This document shows positions 49,159-57,976 of a stretch of DNA of 64,000 nt, piece by piece (position 1 is the first letter of the stretch; each line of letters begins with the position of its first letter). Made by a program: the position numbers and the translations under genes. The notes under the pieces were generated by a model that worked only from the letters and a program-made list of their open reading frames with translations, made no database searches and was not told the origin of the DNA. Source of the stretch: Reyranella humidisoli (GTDB lineage: Bacteria; Pseudomonadota; Alphaproteobacteria; Reyranellales; Reyranellaceae); contig NZ_JAHOPB010000002.1 of the NCBI RefSeq assembly GCF_019039055.1, positions 930,001 to 994,000 on the forward strand, in the 5' to 3' direction.

Positions 49159-50151
49159 ATGAAACTTGGATCGCTCAAGGAAGGCGGCCGCGACGGCACG
49201 CTGATCGTCGTAAACCGCGACCTGACGCGTGGCGTCCGCGCCACGACCGTGGCGCCGACCCTGCAGAAGGCGCTTGACGACTGGGCCACCAACTCTCCGA
49301 AGCTGCGGGTGCTGGCCGAGCAACTCGAGGACGACAAGGCGGTCGGCTCGTTCGAACTGGATACGGCCGCGCTGGCTGCGCCGCTGCCGCGCGCCTACCA
49401 GTGGGCTGATGGCTCGGCCTACGTCGTGCACGTGGAGCTGGTACGCAAGGCGCGCGGCGTGGAGATGCCGCCGTCCTTCTGGACCGACCCGCTGATGTAC
49501 CAGGGTGGCTCCGATTCCTTCATAGGGCCCAACGACGAGATCGAGATGGCCGACGAGGCCTGGGGCATCGATTTCGAGGGCGAGATCGGCGTGATGGTCG
49601 ACGACGTGCCGATGGGCATCTCGCCGGAGGCCGCCCGCAAGCACATCAAGCTGGTGACGATCCTGAACGACATCTCGTTGCGCAATGTGATCGTCGGCGA
49701 ACTCGCCAAGGGCTTCGGCTTCTTCCATGGCAAGCCCGCCACGGCCTTCGCCCCTGTCGCGGTCACGCCGGACGAGCTGGGCGACGACTGGAACGGGGCC
49801 CGGCTCGACCGGCCGCTGATCTCCACCCTGAACGGCAAGGAGTTCGGCCATCCCAATGCGGCCACCGACCTGACATTCGATTTCGGCCAGCTCATTGCGC
49901 ATGCGGCGCGCACACGGCACCTCGAAGCGGGGACGATCGTCGGCTCGGGGACGGTCGCGAACCGCGATTCGGCCGTCGGCTGCTCCTGCATCGCCGAGCG
50001 CCGCGTGCGGGAGACGATCGAGGGCGGCAAGCCTGTGACGCCGTTCATGAGCTTCGGCGACCACATCCGTATCGAGATGTTCGACCGGGCCGGCAAGTCG
50101 ATCTTCGGGGCCATCGACCAGAAGGTCGTGCGCTACACGCCGCCCGCCTGA
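49159..50151 (+). CDS. Fumarylacetoacetate hydrolase family protein
   Basis: 330 residues. In this operon it most probably performs the last step, cleavage of fumarylacetoacetate to fumarate and acetoacetate. The FAH fold is shown by GIDFEGEIGVMVDD (Mg2+-binding acidic residues), then NDISLRNVI and the region GSGTVANRDS. It is shorter than eukaryotic FAH (~420) but typical of bacterial homologues next to hmgA. It begins 11 bases after hmgA and is followed by maiA. Confidence 0.92.
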   Translation: MKLGSLKEGGRDGTLIVVNRDLTRGVRATTVAPTLQKALDDWATNSPKLRVLAEQLEDDKAVGSFELDTAALAAPLPRAYQWADGSAYVVHVELVRKARGVEMPPSFWTDPLMYQGGSDSFIGPNDEIEMADEAWGIDFEGEIGVMVDDVPMGISPEAARKHIKLVTILNDISLRNVIVGELAKGFGFFHGKPATAFAPVAVTPDELGDDWNGARLDRPLISTLNGKEFGHPNAATDLTFDFGQLIAHAARTRHLEAGTIVGSGTVANRDSAVGCSCIAERRVRETIEGGKPVTPFMSFGDHIRIEMFDRAGKSIFGAIDQKVVRYTPPA

Positions 50152-50180
50152 GCCGTGCTAGAGTGACCGCGGAGGCGGTC

Positions 50181-50822
50181 ATGAAGCTCATCGGCTATTT
50201 TCGGTCCTCGGCGGCGTTTCGCGTCCGCATTGCCCTGAACCTCAAGGGCATTGCGGTCGAGCATGCGTCGCGGCATCTGCGCAGGGGCGAGCAATCGTCT
50301 TCCGACTATGCCGCGATCAACCCGCAGAAGCTGGTGCCGGCCCTGGTGCTCGACGACGGGCAGGTGCTGACCCAGTCGATGGCCATCATGGAGTATCTCG
50401 AGGAGATGCATCCCGAGCCGCCGCTGCTGCCGAAGGATTCGGTCGGTCGCGCGCGGGTGCGGTCGCTGTCGCTGATCGTAAGCGCCGACATCCATCCGAT
50501 CCAGAACCTGCGCGTGATGGCCTACCTGCGCCAGAAGTTCGAGCAGACCGAGGAAAGCGCCTTCACCTGGTCACGCCACTGGATAGAGACCGGCTTCGAC
50601 GCTTACGAGGCGACGTTGAAGCAGGGTGGAACCGGCACGTTCAGTCATGGCGACCAGCCGACGATGGCCGACATGTGCCTCGTGCCGCAGGTCTTCAACG
50701 CTGCCCGCTTCAAGGTCGACATGCAACGCTATCCCCTTATCCAGGGAATCCATGAAGCCTGCATGCGGCTTCCGGCGTTCGATGCGGCTCAGCCCTCCCG
50801 CCAGCCGGACGCCGAACCGTGA
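50181..50822 (+). CDS. maiA: Maleylacetoacetate isomerase (zeta-class glutathione transferase)
   Basis: 213 residues. It converts maleylacetoacetate to fumarylacetoacetate with glutathione. The zeta-class signature near the N-terminus reads SSAAFRVRIALNLKG (usual form SSCSWRVRIAL), followed by NPQKLVPAL and QSMAIMEYLEE. The catalytic Ser pair is retained; the usual Cys is replaced by Ala. GGAGG lies 5 bases before the ATG. It completes hppD-hmgA-fah-maiA. Its stop overlaps the next start (GTGA). Confidence 0.93.
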   Translation: MKLIGYFRSSAAFRVRIALNLKGIAVEHASRHLRRGEQSSSDYAAINPQKLVPALVLDDGQVLTQSMAIMEYLEEMHPEPPLLPKDSVGRARVRSLSLIVSADIHPIQNLRVMAYLRQKFEQTEESAFTWSRHWIETGFDAYEATLKQGGTGTFSHGDQPTMADMCLVPQVFNAARFKVDMQRYPLIQGIHEACMRLPAFDAAQPSRQPDAEP

Positions 50823-52291
50823 GGAAATCCTTCGTCGCCATCGGCGCCGTCCTCGTCCTGATCGGGGTCGGCGCGGCATCCCTTCCGTTCGTCGAGAGCT
50901 TCGCCGCGACCAGATTGAGGGCGGCCCTCGAACGGGGTGGCTTGACGGCGGAGACGGTCAAGGTGGGTCTGCTGGATCGCAGCATCAGGTTGCGCGGTAT
51001 TTCCGGCGGTGCCCACAGCGAATTGAAGATCGATGAGTGGGAAGCCGGCGGCCTCGCCTGGCCGCTGGGCGAGCTTGTCCGGGGAAGGGTGCCGCTCGGT
51101 GGATTGAGCTGGGGAGATCCGCTCCAGGTGGCGCGGTTTCACATGCGCAATTTCCGCCTGGCCACGCCCGATACCGGCGACTCGTGGGCGATCGGCGAAT
51201 TGACGGCGGTGAACTTCGACCTGCCTCGCTACGACGCCGTCTATGAAGGACCGTTCCGCAACGAGGTGATGCTTGCGCGCCTGCTCGGCGCCCTGTCGGT
51301 CGAACGGCTCGAACTGAGCGATGCGAGCCACGTGACTTTCGAGCAGACGAGCTATTCCGCGTCGCGCCTCTCCGTCGCCGGCTATCGCCGCGGGCTCGTC
51401 GCCTCCGTCGAGATGAAGGACTTCCAGGTAAAGCCGGCCAGTGCCCGCATGGCCGGCCTCACGATCGCCGACATTACCGCGCGCGACGTCGATGTGCGCC
51501 GGCCGATCGCCGTGGGGTCGTCGCTCGACTGGGAGCCGGGCACGCCGATCGGGCGGGTTCCCGTTGCCCAGGGCCGGATGACCGGTTTCGGCGGCGATCT
51601 CATGGCCCGCTACGGCATGTCCCTGGCAAGCGTCTCGACCGAGACGGTAGCCGAAGGATCGGAGACAAGCCGCTCGCGCCTGAGGATCGAGGACTTCACG
51701 CTCGCTCCGTCATTGCGCAGTGTCGAGGCGCTGGGCATGCGCATGGTCCTTCAGTCGATGAACCTCAAGGAAGTTCGATTGGGTTTCGACTGCAGCAGCG
51801 TCGAGGATCGCGCCCGCCATGTGGTGACGGTCGAGGATTGCAAGTTGAGCGGCCCCGAACTCGCGGACGTCTCGTTGGCCGCTCGGGTGGTGGATACCGA
51901 CGACGAATTCTGGCGCGCGCTCGATGAGGCCGACTTCTTCGCGTTGCTGGGGACAAAGGCGGCGCTCAAGTCGGCCAGACTCGTCGTTGCCGACAAGAGC
52001 CTGCTGCAGCGGAGCCTGCAGGCGAAGTCGCGACTGAGCGGCCAGCCGGCGGCGGCGGAACGGGCAGCGCTGGCGGCCGAGATCCGGCGCTACCAGCCAC
52101 CCGGTGTGCTGATCACGCAGGACATGTCGAAGCTGCTCGACTCGATTGCCCGCTTCGTGGAGCAGGGCGGTACCCTTACCGTCGAGGCCTCGCCGCAGCC
52201 GGCGCTCGGCCTCGAGAAGATCGACTACCTGCTGAGGCCGGGCGCCGATCTCGTGAATGCGCTCGGTCTCACCGCGACGGTATCGCGTTAG
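50819..52291 (+). CDS. Membrane-anchored envelope protein, unrecognised family, AsmA-like features
   Basis: 490 residues from a GTG overlapping the maiA stop by four bases. One N-terminal signal anchor (about residues 5-25) is followed by a long, beta-rich sequence with alternating hydrophobic residues and phrases such as VKVGLLDRSIRLRGIS, as in the N-termini of AsmA/YdbH-type proteins that form lipid-transfer channels. This similarity is by eye only and the family is not firmly recognised. Two Cys (about residues 322 and 338) are close together. It is translationally coupled to the tyrosine pathway, with no evident reason. Its stop overlaps that of the convergent DsbA-like gene. Confidence 0.6.
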   Translation: MRKSFVAIGAVLVLIGVGAASLPFVESFAATRLRAALERGGLTAETVKVGLLDRSIRLRGISGGAHSELKIDEWEAGGLAWPLGELVRGRVPLGGLSWGDPLQVARFHMRNFRLATPDTGDSWAIGELTAVNFDLPRYDAVYEGPFRNEVMLARLLGALSVERLELSDASHVTFEQTSYSASRLSVAGYRRGLVASVEMKDFQVKPASARMAGLTIADITARDVDVRRPIAVGSSLDWEPGTPIGRVPVAQGRMTGFGGDLMARYGMSLASVSTETVAEGSETSRSRLRIEDFTLAPSLRSVEALGMRMVLQSMNLKEVRLGFDCSSVEDRARHVVTVEDCKLSGPELADVSLAARVVDTDDEFWRALDEADFFALLGTKAALKSARLVVADKSLLQRSLQAKSRLSGQPAAAERAALAAEIRRYQPPGVLITQDMSKLLDSIARFVEQGGTLTVEASPQPALGLEKIDYLLRPGADLVNALGLTATVSR

Positions 52292-53064
52292 CGCTTGCGG
52301 GCGTCGGCGATCAGCGCTTTCAGGGACTCGGCGTCGACCGCACCGGGGACGAACTGCTTGCCGATGACGAACGCCGGTGTGCCGCGCACGCCGAGCGCGG
52401 CGGCAAGGGCCATGTTCCGGTCGATGATCTGCTTCAGCTTCGGATCGTCCATGTCCTTCTCAAGCTGGGCGACGTCGATGCCCACCGACGCAGCCGTGGC
52501 GAGAATCTTTTCGCGGTCGAGCTTGCCGTTGAACTCCATCAGCGCGCTGTGGAGCTCCTTGTGCTTGCCCTGCTTCATCGAAGCCAGCGCTGCCAGGGCG
52601 GCGACCCTCGAAGCCTCGCCGAGGATCGGCAGGTCCTTGTAGATGATCTTCACCTTGCCGTCGGCGCCCGTGACCGACTTCACGGCCTGGTAGGCACGCT
52701 TGCAGTAGGGGCACTGATAGTCGTTGAACTCCACGATCGTGACGTCGCCGGCCGGGTTGCCTCCGATCGGGCTTTCGGGATCGCGGAACAACTCGGCCTC
52801 GTTCTGGCCGATTGCCTTGATGGCCACGGAATCGCGCTGGTTGTCCTGCTTGCGCTCCAGTTCCTGCATCGCCTCGACGAGGACCTCCGGATTGGCCATC
52901 AGATAGGCCCGGATGCTCTTGCCGAGATCGGCCGGAACTGTCGGCATATCGGCCGCAGCAGAGGATTCCGGCGGAGCAGTGATCTTGGGGAGTGCGGTCC
53001 GCGTCGCGGCCGCCGCGCCAATGACGATCAGGCCGACGAGGGTCGCCAGAAGAAGGGAACGCAT
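52288..53064 (-). CDS. DsbA family thioredoxin-fold protein
   Basis: 258 residues. A signal peptide or anchor (residues ~1-22) precedes an N-terminal helical segment (GKSIRAYLMANPEVLVEAMQE in part) and the DsbA-like domain with the redox motif CPYC (FNDYQCPYCKRAY, about residue 118) and the cis-Pro loop GTPAFVIG (about 230). It probably oxidises or isomerises disulfides in the periplasm; the N-terminal part resembles the ScsC/BdbD-like group. It follows the metalloprotease gene by 21 bases on the same strand, a common alphaproteobacterial pair. Confidence 0.9.
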   Translation of the reverse strand: MRSLLLATLVGLIVIGAAAATRTALPKITAPPESSAAADMPTVPADLGKSIRAYLMANPEVLVEAMQELERKQDNQRDSVAIKAIGQNEAELFRDPESPIGGNPAGDVTIVEFNDYQCPYCKRAYQAVKSVTGADGKVKIIYKDLPILGEASRVAALAALASMKQGKHKELHSALMEFNGKLDREKILATAASVGIDVAQLEKDMDDPKLKQIIDRNMALAAALGVRGTPAFVIGKQFVPGAVDAESLKALIADARKR

Positions 53065-53085
53065 GCTGTTGTTCTCCAGGGCCGG

Positions 53086-54468
53086 CTACTTGCGCGGCCG
53101 GCTGTTGATGTAGGCCTTGAGGTCCTGTGCGCGTTGCCACGCCGGAGTGCCGGCGGTGAGCTGGCGCGCCGCGGCCTCGGCATGGGTCTGTGCCTCGCTC
53201 CGCTGCCCCCGGAGGGCCGCCATTTCCGCCCGGGCCAGCGACGTCATACCCGGATCGTTGAGTTTGGAATAGCCCGATGCCATGAGGCGCCAGAGCTCGA
53301 AGTTTCCCGACTCCTGCTGCATCGCGAGATCGAGATTGCGCATGGCATCGCGGTCGTTGCCGGGGCTGTTGACGTCGAGCAGGGCGCGCGCGAGGTCGAT
53401 CTTCAGGATCGCTGCGGAAGGGGCAAGCTGGACGGCGCGGCGATAGGAGGCCAGGGACTCGGCGGCGCGGCCATTCTCGTAGAGCATCTGGGCCCGCACT
53501 TCGTGGAAGTACGGATCGTTGGGATTTTCCTTGAGAAGGCCGTCGATCGTCAGCAGGGCCGATCCCAGGGCGCCCTTTCGATAGAGGGCGATGGCCCGTG
53601 CATAGCGGGCGGGCAGCGATCGGTCAGCCTCGGAATATCGTTGCAGCGCGGCGTCCGGCGCGACGAACCCGTAGAGCTTGGCGACCATGCGCTGGTGGAG
53701 CATGAGGAACTGCGGCGTGTCGGGCGTATTGGCGTAGGGCGAGTTGGCCGCGGCCTGCTCGAACGCGGAAATCCGCTCCGGCGTCAGGGGATGGGTCGTG
53801 AGGTACGGATCGCGCCGGTTGATCGCCAGCTTCTCTTCCCGCTGCAAGTAGCGCAGGAACTCGATCGTGCCCTTGGGCGACTGACCGGTGCGTTGAAGGT
53901 AGGTGATCGCCGCCTGATCGGCCGCGCTCTCCTGGGTCTGGGTGTACTTCAGGAAAGACATGAGCGAACCCGGCGCCATCGGTCGTGCGGTGCCGCCGCT
54001 ATGGCCTCCGCCGCCGCCGGTGGCGGCGCCGCCCAGGGCGCCTCCCGCCATGGCACCTCCCGCCAGGATCGTCTCCAGGATCTGAAGGGTGGACAAGCCG
54101 CGCAACTCTTCCTGCATGCGCGCCAGATGGCCACCGGCGATATGGCCGCTTTCATGGGCCATGACTCCGATCAGCTGGTTCGGCCGCTCGGTGCGCATGA
54201 TCAGGCCGGTGTTGATGAAGATGCGCTGGCCGCCCGCCACGAAGGCATTGAGCGAGCCATCCTGGACGAGCATGATCTCCACGCCATTGGGATCGAGCCC
54301 CGCCGCCTTCCAGATCGGAATGGTGAAGGTTCGGATCGTGCTCTCGATCTCGGCGTCGCGGATGAGATTGAGGCGTTGACCTTGCTGAGCCGTCGCGGCA
54401 CGAAACGGCGCCAGCGCGAAGAGCGTCAGACAGAAGAGGGTGGCGATGCGTTTGAACAAGGTCGGCAC
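53086..54468 (-). CDS. M48 family periplasmic metalloprotease with TPR domain (BepA-like)
   Basis: 460 residues with a GTG start. A signal peptide (about residues 1-27, ending RAATAQ) precedes the protease domain with HESGH (HExxH, about residue 106), a Gly-rich loop (AGGALGGAATGGGGG) and the M48 glutamate region. The C-terminal half is made of TPR-like repeats. BepA degrades misassembled outer-membrane proteins such as LptD. It precedes the DsbA-like gene, which also concerns envelope folding. Its start overlaps the divergent lipoprotein gene by 23 bases if both starts are right. Confidence 0.92.
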   Translation of the reverse strand: MPTLFKRIATLFCLTLFALAPFRAATAQQGQRLNLIRDAEIESTIRTFTIPIWKAAGLDPNGVEIMLVQDGSLNAFVAGGQRIFINTGLIMRTERPNQLIGVMAHESGHIAGGHLARMQEELRGLSTLQILETILAGGAMAGGALGGAATGGGGGHSGGTARPMAPGSLMSFLKYTQTQESAADQAAITYLQRTGQSPKGTIEFLRYLQREEKLAINRRDPYLTTHPLTPERISAFEQAAANSPYANTPDTPQFLMLHQRMVAKLYGFVAPDAALQRYSEADRSLPARYARAIALYRKGALGSALLTIDGLLKENPNDPYFHEVRAQMLYENGRAAESLASYRRAVQLAPSAAILKIDLARALLDVNSPGNDRDAMRNLDLAMQQESGNFELWRLMASGYSKLNDPGMTSLARAEMAALRGQRSEAQTHAEAAARQLTAGTPAWQRAQDLKAYINSRPRK

Positions 54469-55822
54469 GGGACTGCAGCAGGCTAGGAACGGGCGGTGGC
54501 CACGTCAATTGTGCAACGCAGCCGTGGCTGGCCTATTTCTGCTGACAGGTTGTGGCTTTAGTGAGACGGACCGGCAGCGCGATCGGGACGAGAACGCCGC
54601 CAATCCCGCTAACCTCGCACCCAACCAGCGGACCATGTCGCGCGTCACGAAGAGCACTTCGTTCGCGGCGGTCACCGCGGAAGAGGGGCGCGCCGCGGAA
54701 GTCGGGCGCGAAATTCTCCTGGCAGGAGGCAACGCGACCGATGCGGCGGTCGCGATGTATTTTGCACTTGCAGTGACCCTGCCGTCGGCGGCGTCGCTCG
54801 GCGCGTCTGGTGCCTGCATCGTCCACAACGAGAAGACGAAGAAGGCCGAATCCTTCGTATTCCCGCCGATCGCGGCGCCGGGTGCTGTGAAGGGTACGCC
54901 GTTCTCGGTGCCGGTAGGCGTGCGGGCGATCACCCTGATGCACGTCCGTCATGGACAGCTTCGCTGGGAGCAGACCGTCTCGCCGGCCGAGCGATTGGCG
55001 CGCTTCGGTTTCCCGGTTTCGCGCGCTTTGGCCCGAGACCTCCAGGCGGGCGGCGCCCTGATCGGCGCGGATGCCGAGGCGCGCCGCATCTTCGGGGCCG
55101 CAGGCGAGGGCACCCCGCTGCTTCAGCCCGACCTCGCCACGGTACTCGGCAGCATCCGCCAGCGCGGCGGGGCCGAATTCTTCCAGGGAGCGTTGTCCCG
55201 GACCTTTTCCGAGCAGGTCTCGCAGGCGGGCGGCAGCCTGCCGGTGGATACGCTGCGGAACGCGGTTCCCATTTCCTCGGCGCCCCAGTCGGTAAGCCAC
55301 TATCGCAGCCGGGTGTACGTCGCGCCGGCACCGGCGGCGGGGGCGGCCGCGCTGGCGGGATGGAACGGTGCGCCGCCGGCTGGCGGGACGCCTGCCGATT
55401 CGGGAGGCTTCGCTGGGTTTGCGGCGGTCGATTCCAAGGGCGGAGCGGCTGCCTGCGAGCTGTCGATGGGGCAGTTGTTCGGCGCGCGCGTGGTGGTTCC
55501 CGGCAGCGGCATCATGCTCGGCTCTCCGAATCCGGAGGCTGCTTCGGTCAGTCCCCTGATCATCGCCAATCCCGGTAACGGCGAATTCACCTTCGCCGGC
55601 GCCGGCGGCGGCGGCCCGAACGCAGCCCAGGCGGTGGGCTTCGTGGCTCGCGAAGTGATCGACAAGGGCAATAACCTCGCGGCCGTGCTGGCAAGCAGGC
55701 AGGCGCAGGGTGGCTTCGTCAATGCCATTGCCTGTCCGTCGGGTCTGCGCGGCTCTCCGCAAGCCTGCCGGACCGGGGCCGATCCCGCCGGGGCCGGCCT
55801 GTCGACGCTCGCGACTGAATAG
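54446..55822 (+). CDS. Gamma-glutamyltranspeptidase-like lipoprotein, apparently without active site
   Basis: 458 residues from ATG 54446 (AGAGGG upstream); a TTG at 54509 is an alternative. A lipobox LTGC (Cys about residue 36) predicts a lipid-anchored envelope protein. The large-subunit signatures are present (ILLAGGNATDAAVAMYFAL, GFPVSRALARD, LQPDLATVL). Where GGT has the autoprocessing nucleophile in TTHxSVVD, this protein reads FAGFAAVD; where GGT has the substrate-binding R-E pair, it reads P-P. It therefore probably neither self-cleaves nor hydrolyses glutathione. The following region VVVPGSGIMLGSPNPE is GGT-like. It is slightly shorter than the usual 500-580 residues. Confidence 0.8.
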   Translation: MRLNKVGTGLQQARNGRWPRQLCNAAVAGLFLLTGCGFSETDRQRDRDENAANPANLAPNQRTMSRVTKSTSFAAVTAEEGRAAEVGREILLAGGNATDAAVAMYFALAVTLPSAASLGASGACIVHNEKTKKAESFVFPPIAAPGAVKGTPFSVPVGVRAITLMHVRHGQLRWEQTVSPAERLARFGFPVSRALARDLQAGGALIGADAEARRIFGAAGEGTPLLQPDLATVLGSIRQRGGAEFFQGALSRTFSEQVSQAGGSLPVDTLRNAVPISSAPQSVSHYRSRVYVAPAPAAGAAALAGWNGAPPAGGTPADSGGFAGFAAVDSKGGAAACELSMGQLFGARVVVPGSGIMLGSPNPEAASVSPLIIANPGNGEFTFAGAGGGGPNAAQAVGFVAREVIDKGNNLAAVLASRQAQGGFVNAIACPSGLRGSPQACRTGADPAGAGLSTLATE

Positions 55823-55828
55823 CGCGAA

Positions 55829-56980
55829 ATGTCCGGCAAGCTCTCTCGCCGCTCCGGCGGCGTCGACCCGTTCATCGTCATGGATGTTATGGCGGCGGCC
55901 GCGGAGAAGGAGGCGGCGGGCGACGTCGTGATCCATCTCGAGGTCGGGCAACCCAGTACGCCCGCGCCCAAGGCCGCGCTGGCGGCCGCACATGCGGCCC
56001 TCGATGCCGACCGGCTCGGCTATGTGGCGGCGCTCGGCATGCCGGCTCTGCGCGAACGCATCGCGCGCCATTATCACGAGACCTACGGCGCCGACGTTTC
56101 TGCCGAGCGTGTCGTGGTCACGACCGGGTCGTCGGGCGGCTTTCCTTTGGCTTTCCTGGCGAGCTTCGACGCTGGCGATCGCGTGGCGCTCGCCGCGCCC
56201 GGCTATCCGGCCTATCGCAACATCCTCGCCGCGCTCAATCTCGAGGCGGTCGACCTGCCGACGTCGGCGGCCGACCGCTTCCAGCCGACCGTCGCGGCGC
56301 TGGAGAAGGCAGGGCGTCTCGACGGGCTGATCGTGGCGAGTCCCTCCAATCCGACCGGCACGATGGTGACGCGGGACGAGCTGAAGGCGCTGGCCGACTG
56401 GTGCAACGCCAACGGCGTGCGGTTGATCTCCGACGAGATTTATCACGGCATCGTCTACGAGGGCGAAACCCACTCGGCGGCCGAGGTGTCGGATACCGCG
56501 ATCGTCGTGAACAGCTTTTCGAAGTATTTTTCGATGACGGGCTGGCGTGTGGGCTGGTTGGTCGTGCCGGCCGACATGGTGCGATCGATCGAGCGGCTGA
56601 CGCAGAACTTCTTCATCTCGGTGCCGACGCTCAGCCAGCATGCCGCGCTGGCGGCCTTCGACTGCCGGGAAGAACTCGACGGGCATGTGGAGCGCTATCG
56701 CGCCAACCGCGATCTCCTGATGGCCGGCCTGCCGGCCGCCGGTCTCGACCGGCTCACGCCCGCGCAGGGCGCTTTCTACATCTATGCCGACGTCTCGCAC
56801 CTCACCAACGACAGCCGCGAATTCTGCAGCCGCATGTTGCGCGAGGCCGGCGTGGCAACGACGCCCGGGGTCGACTTCGACCGGGCGAGGGGCGCGGGCA
56901 CCTTGCGGATCTCGTTCGCGGGCTCGACCGCGGAGATGGAGGAGGCGGTTCGCCGCCTCAAGGCGTGGAGGCGGGCATGA
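55829..56980 (+). CDS. Class I/II pyridoxal phosphate-dependent aminotransferase
   Basis: 383 residues. The PLP lysine is in SFSKYFSMTGWRVGW (about residue 233), with SPSNPTGT (about 170) and DEIYHGIVY before it, and the substrate carboxylate Arg in GTLRISFAGS near the C-terminus. The substrate is not certain; members act on aspartate, aromatic amino acids or alanine. A contribution to tyrosine transamination upstream of hppD is possible but is only suggested by proximity (8 kb). It starts six bases after the GGT-like gene and overlaps the next start (ATGA). Confidence 0.9.
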   Translation: MSGKLSRRSGGVDPFIVMDVMAAAAEKEAAGDVVIHLEVGQPSTPAPKAALAAAHAALDADRLGYVAALGMPALRERIARHYHETYGADVSAERVVVTTGSSGGFPLAFLASFDAGDRVALAAPGYPAYRNILAALNLEAVDLPTSAADRFQPTVAALEKAGRLDGLIVASPSNPTGTMVTRDELKALADWCNANGVRLISDEIYHGIVYEGETHSAAEVSDTAIVVNSFSKYFSMTGWRVGWLVVPADMVRSIERLTQNFFISVPTLSQHAALAAFDCREELDGHVERYRANRDLLMAGLPAAGLDRLTPAQGAFYIYADVSHLTNDSREFCSRMLREAGVATTPGVDFDRARGAGTLRISFAGSTAEMEEAVRRLKAWRRA

Positions 56981-57969
56981 GAAGGTTCGCCGTTGCGGCG
57001 TTGAGCGCGCTTCTTCCCGCAGCCGCGGCGGCTCAGAGCGGTCCGAGCTTCGATTGCGCCAAAGCGTCGAATGCCTCCGAGCGCGCAGTCTGCAAATCCC
57101 CGGATCTGGCGAAAGTCGATCGGGAGTTGGCCGGCCTCTACGCGGCCCTGCTCGGCAGGCTCACGGGGCCGGCCAAGGAGAGTCTCGAGAAGAGCCAGGT
57201 GCGCTGGATCGTCGGACGGAACCGTGCCTGCCAGCCGAACGAAGATTCCGATGTGATCGAGCGTTGCCTCACGACGCGGTATGCCGACCGCATCGCCGAT
57301 CTCAAGGCGTCCGCCGCTGGCCCTTATCCGTTCGTCGAGGATCAGGCGATCGAGAAGACGGGCAAGGTCGGCAAGGTGAAATACGCGCTCGACCTTCGGT
57401 ATCCCCGTTTCGCCGGGAAGACGGCGGACTTCTCCGCCCTCAACCGATCCTATGCCGATTCGGCGGCGAAAGCCGCCCGGGAGACGACTCCCGGCGCCGA
57501 CGCCGGCGTCGATCGCGAAGAGCAGTGGGAAGCGGTGCAGAGCTACGCGCTCCATCGGCCGGGACCCGACGCCATCACCGTTGCGCTGACCTTCTGGGCC
57601 TATACCGGGGGCGCCCATGGCTACGGAAGCTTGAGTTGCACGCTGGTCGACCTGCGCACCGGCAAGCCCGTGCCGCCGGCCGGTGTGTTCGCCGAGGGCT
57701 CACCCTGGCTTAAGGAGGTCGTCTCGATCGTCGCCGCCGACCTCAAGAAGCAATTCGTCGAGAATCCGGGCTTCGAGGACGCGCTGGAGCCGCGGAAGCT
57801 CACCAAGACCGTGAACAGCGCCGACCGCTTCTGCTGGCAGGCCGACAGGCTGCAGGTCTATTTCAACCAGTACGAGGTCGGCCCCTATTCTTCAGGCCCC
57901 TATACGGTCGACATTCCCTACAGTCGGCTGAAGCCGCTGCTGCGCGCCGGCGGCCTGGTCGCTCGCTGA
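56977..57969 (+). CDS. Exported LprI-like plus DUF3298-like protein
   Basis: 330 residues. A signal peptide (MRRFAVAALSALLPAAAAAQ) is followed by a segment matching the lysozyme-inhibitor LprI pattern (FDCAKASNASERAVCKSPDLAKVD in part, then RWIVGRNRACQ) with four Cys that can form disulfides. The C-terminal ~200 residues resemble DUF3298/DUF4163 proteins (YTGGAHGYG, then YFNQYEVGPYSSGPY). The same combination is found in secreted proteins of many Gram-negatives. Function is probably envelope protection, but that is inference. It overlaps the aminotransferase stop by four bases. Confidence 0.8.
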   Translation: MRRFAVAALSALLPAAAAAQSGPSFDCAKASNASERAVCKSPDLAKVDRELAGLYAALLGRLTGPAKESLEKSQVRWIVGRNRACQPNEDSDVIERCLTTRYADRIADLKASAAGPYPFVEDQAIEKTGKVGKVKYALDLRYPRFAGKTADFSALNRSYADSAAKAARETTPGADAGVDREEQWEAVQSYALHRPGPDAITVALTFWAYTGGAHGYGSLSCTLVDLRTGKPVPPAGVFAEGSPWLKEVVSIVAADLKKQFVENPGFEDALEPRKLTKTVNSADRFCWQADRLQVYFNQYEVGPYSSGPYTVDIPYSRLKPLLRAGGLVAR

Positions 57970-57976
57970 ACGTTGC

